A model generated the notes under the pieces. It had not been told where the DNA came from and searched no databases. It saw only the letters and a program-made list of their open reading frames with translations. DNA of 64,000 nt from NCBI RefSeq assembly GCF_014633365.1, contig NC_068349.1, forward strand, positions 19,668,753 to 19,732,752. The letters are read 5' to 3'. Each line of letters opens with the position of its first letter. The first letter of the stretch is position 1. Position numbers and translations under genes: made by a program. Shown here in pieces: positions 51,901-54,900 of this stretch. The stretch is from Diospyros lotus (taxonomy: Eukaryota > Streptophyta > Magnoliopsida > Ericales > Ebenaceae).

Positions 51901-54900
51901 TTCAATAAATCCAGCTTTACTTTAGGCAAAACAGTAACACCTGGTGCTGTCGAAAGCTGAGCTCCAATATGTCCAATCAAGTTTCTAGCTGCTTCATTCT
52001 CGTGCCTTCGGCCATCACTCAATTCGCTAATCCACCTTAGATCGATCAACTGTCTGGTTCACCCGTTCAAATTTCAAAATCCAAAATCCGTTTGCCACCT
52101 GTGATGAACATTGATTGCTCAGAATCATTGCTAATTGATCGTTGGAACCCTTGCAACTGTTTGCTATTTGCCTGCGATCACAACAAATTCAAGATTGTTG
52201 TACTCTGTTGGCGATCGTTGTGATTTAACAACCGCCCCTAGACTTGCTTTCACTTTGTGCCTTCCTTTCTTGCAAGAATCGGCCTTCATCTCACCCAATC
52301 ACTGTCCAATGGTTGGAGGACCACTGGCTCTGAATAGCTTCGTAGTTGGAAAACTCAAAGGTCAAGGAATCACTTGATACCACTTGAATTATAGCGACTC
52401 TATGTTGCCTTCAAGAGTTTCCTGAATTCTGCTTTGGTAACTGCCTTCCTGAATCGTCGGGATCCAAATTAGTAGCCGAGGACGGCCTCGCTCCGATACC
52501 AATTGACACATCCTAGGGCGTGACATATTCTTAATGGCTGCCATGACATTTTTGAGTTCCTTGGGCTAATAATGAGTGGTGAAATCACAATGGATATAAG
52601 TACTAAGGAGAATTGTTGGGTTACATGTTAATTGTTCTTTGATTGCTTCCTTTTATGCGTTTCCTATCTATTCAGAGGTTTTTTTTTTTTCTTTTTTTGG
52701 GTTGGGAATTGTAGTCAGGCTCATTAAAAGAGAGGTATTTCTTTCTGGTTATGCAATCACTTTGGTAAGACGACTAAAAGCTAGTGAGAGTGATCGGTTT
52801 TGATGTGTTTCGATTGTCAATTCATAGTTTTCAAGATGTCAAGCAGTATATGAGTTTTTGTTTTTTGCTTGCTTCAGAGTTTGTCAGTTTGGAAGTTTTT
52901 ACCATTTGTTCTTTCCTTGTTTATGCACATGGGTTCACTTATGAATGTTATCCTTCACTCTTAGAAAATTTCTTAGGTATTGTACTTGGTATTTTGTTTG
53001 GTTCGCATATCTCAATGGGTTGACTCGTAACTTTATTGAATGAAGGTATATGTTTATTTGTCAGGCACATAAAGACTTTAATGGGAACCGGGTGAATGCA
53101 TTTGTTTGTGATTTAACCACTGATGACCTGAGCAAGCAGATTTCTCCATCTTCAGTCGATATTGTAACCATGGTATTATGATGAGTGAATATAGTTTCAT
53201 TGTGATTAAAAATAGCAGTAAATTCAAGTTCAGTTGTGCTAATTGCTTTTCTAACCTAGAGGCACTTATTTGGCATTTCATTGTAGAGCTTTGTCTGATA
53301 CATTTTCTTGTATTGTTTGTTGACTAGCTGACTTGTTAAGCAGATATTTGTCTTGTCTGCAGTGTCACCTGAAAAGATGTCTCAAGTGATACAGAATGTC
53401 AGAAAAGTCCTTAAGGCAAGTGATTATTTTATTCCAGATGAAATGATGAAAAATCCTCTCTTTCTCTCTCTGGAGAAATGAATGATGAAATACTGTGACC
53501 TGCTAATGTAAGATTTTAATGTGTTTTCATCTTTCTCTTTCCAGCCAAATGGGTATGTACTATTCCGGGATTATGCCACTGGTGACCTTGCTCAGGTTAA
53601 TTTATCAACTATTTTCCTCTTAGTACAAAATGCACGCACTTATATTATATGTGTATGCTTGTAGTGATTCGGTGATGAAATATGCTTCAAATATTCCAGC
53701 TTCTTTTGTTGTTAATCTTAGTCATGAAATTATATGCCCTAGATCAGTTATTTATCTGTTAAGTACTGCAAAATCATGTCAAGAGTTTAGGATTTAGAGT
53801 TGTTAGTATTCCTGTTTCATACTTTATGAGATTAATCTCCTGTATATATTACAGAATTACCGATATCCTAGATGGTGACTGAAATTCTTAGGCCATAAAG
53901 TATCACAATAATTTTTTGATCTCTTTTTATTTAATTTGTTCATTGTCTGCACCTAGTGAGACTAAGGCTTTGTCTGTTGTTATTTTCCCCACGTGACCTC
54001 TTCTAATTATGTATGATTAAGGCATACTGTTTCTGGTCTCAATATTTTAACACTTCGACGACAGGAAAGGTTCAGTTGCAAAGATCAAAAGATAAGTGAG
54101 AACTTTTATGTCAGAGGTGATGGCACTGTAAGTACAAATCACTTGTAGACTGTTATAAAGCACGCTATACTTGTTTGAATGTATATTAGTTTAATCCCTC
54201 TAAATTTTTCAGCGGGCATTCTATTTCTCTGATGAGTTTTTGATAAGCTTGTTCAAAGAAAATGGATTTGATATTGAAGAACATGGTCTGTGCTGCAAAC
54301 AAGTGGAGAACCGGTCAAGGGAGATAGTAATGAATAGGTAATACTCAATTTGAGTAGTTGATCATTTTGCCAGTGTTTTACCAGTTTACGTGTATATATC
54401 TATATGGGTCTGTGTATAAATATATAGTGGTGCCAATTATTAGCATGATTAAGGATCTCCCAGGGCTTTCAGCATCCATGTAGCTGTGGTTATTGCAAAT
54501 GCATTAATGTCTGCTAACTTCCCCCATATGGAAGGGAGAATATTCATGTTATCCTAAGTACATCTTCAAATTTAATTGAGTAGCTGGGACAAAATAGTGA
54601 CGGAGAGTATTTGAAAATATATGTAACTGTAGAGTAGTTTAACTCACCAGATTTTTACCCTTGATTTGCTGAATTGTAAAACATGATGACAATTTTATGT
54701 ACAAGTTATCATATGATCCAAGATTTTGACTGATTTTGGTTTTGACATACCTGTCCTGGTTTTGGATGGCACGTGTAGCTTGCAGTACTTAAAACAGATA
54801 TCTTCGTTGTCATCTGTCATCGTCCTCATCTTCCCATGTGTGTTTGGTCATCAGTTTTGTTGTCATTGAGAAGTTACTTACCAATTTTGCCTTGGAATGC

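Larger units (their letters stand above)
46555..51939 (-). mobile_element. Copia K: intact, recently inserted, TSD CCTGG
   Basis: Perfect CCTGG duplications at 46550-46554 and 51940-51944, and two 573-bp LTRs differing at only three positions. Primer site and purine tract are in place, and there is a single uninterrupted 1361-codon gag-pol ORF. Nothing needed for transposition is visibly broken. The element lies inside gypsy J gag and antisense to the host gene. Confidence 0.95.
44980..52525 (-). mobile_element. Gypsy J: pol-deleted element, TSD TATTC, host of copia K
   Basis: Flanked by TATTC at 44975-44979 and 52526-52530. On the minus strand: a 22-bp remnant of the 5' LTR (52525-52504), TTGGTATCGGAGCGAGG primer site, gag (interrupted by copia K), then directly a purine tract and the 3' LTR (45359-44980). 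Protease, RT, RNase H and integrase are gone. The gag resembles that of gypsy B. Confidence 0.85.
18251..53064 (+). other. Intron 5 of the host gene (34,814 bp, TE-filled)
   Basis: Bounded by AAG|gtttgg and tttgtcag|GCA, with exons 5 and 6 joining in frame. It contains at least eight identifiable retroelement insertions. The first kilobase (18251-19298) and last half kilobase (52526-53064) are AT-rich ordinary intron with no recognisable gene. Confidence 0.88.
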
